Of a stretch of DNA of 5,273 nucleotides, positions 5,265-5,273 are shown piece by piece (the stretch's first letter is position 1; each line of letters opens with the position of its first letter). The DNA lies in assembly GCA_031275035.1 (NCBI GenBank), contig JAISPH010000152.1:1-5273 (forward strand), in the 5' to 3' direction. This stretch comes from Treponema sp. GTDB taxonomy: Bacteria; Spirochaetota; Spirochaetia; Treponematales; Breznakiellaceae. Both the position numbers and the translations under genes were made by a program. The notes below the pieces were generated by a model. That model saw only the letters and a list, made by a program, of their open reading frames with translations, was not told the DNA's origin and made no database searches.

Positions 5265-5273
5265 AACCTTAGA

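Noticed and set aside
4880..5266. 128-residue minus-strand open frame starting in the right repeat
   Set aside because: It is antisense to the catalytic half of the hydrolase, and its composition is that of a shadow frame.

Overview
The window reads as bacterial chromosome with moderate-to-high G+C genes and AT-rich intergenic spaces. The combination of a GT81 glucosyl-3-phosphoglycerate synthase, a flavin reductase-rubredoxin fusion, a ROK regulator with a carbohydrate-esterase-like hydrolase, and short palindromic repeats between genes would fit an anaerobic gut bacterium. A spirochaete such as a termite-gut Treponema is my best guess, but this rests on general impression, not on a marker gene, and is low to moderate confidence.

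Layout. Bases 1-185 hold no gene. They contain two nested or adjacent inverted repeats (19-80 and 81-117) and a candidate promoter (135-164). Three plus-strand genes follow: a degenerate M20-peptidase-like protein (186-1397), gpgS (1394-2371, overlapping the previous gene by the four bases GTGA) and a high-molecular-weight-rubredoxin-type flavoprotein (2420-3061, after a 48-base gap with two small hairpins). A minus-strand ROK regulator (3045-4172) converges on the flavoprotein gene, and the two coding ends overlap by 17 bases. From a 224-base divergent intergenic region, an alpha/beta hydrolase (4397-5221) is read on the plus strand.

How the genes may work together. The first two genes are translationally coupled. 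GpgS makes glucosyl-3-phosphoglycerate, the phosphorylated precursor of the compatible solute glucosylglycerate or of glycerate-capped polysaccharides. No matching phosphatase is visible here. The M20-like partner has lost almost all of the metal ligands by my eye alignment, so it is probably not a working metallopeptidase. The flavin reductase-rubredoxin protein is an electron carrier of the kind that feeds flavodiiron oxygen or NO reductases.

The right half looks like a self-contained regulatory unit. The ROK repressor and the hydrolase have divergent promoters with perfect -35 and -10 hexamers. Two copies of TTTTAGAAAA, each inside a palindrome, lie exactly 63 bases apart around the hydrolase promoter. 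The hydrolase gene, but not its promoter, is enclosed by 34-base perfect inverted repeats (4334-4367 and 5225-5258), each part of a hairpin. This is the most unusual structure in the window. It could be a pair of dispersed palindromic elements, a gene cassette, an mRNA panhandle or an invertible on/off segment.
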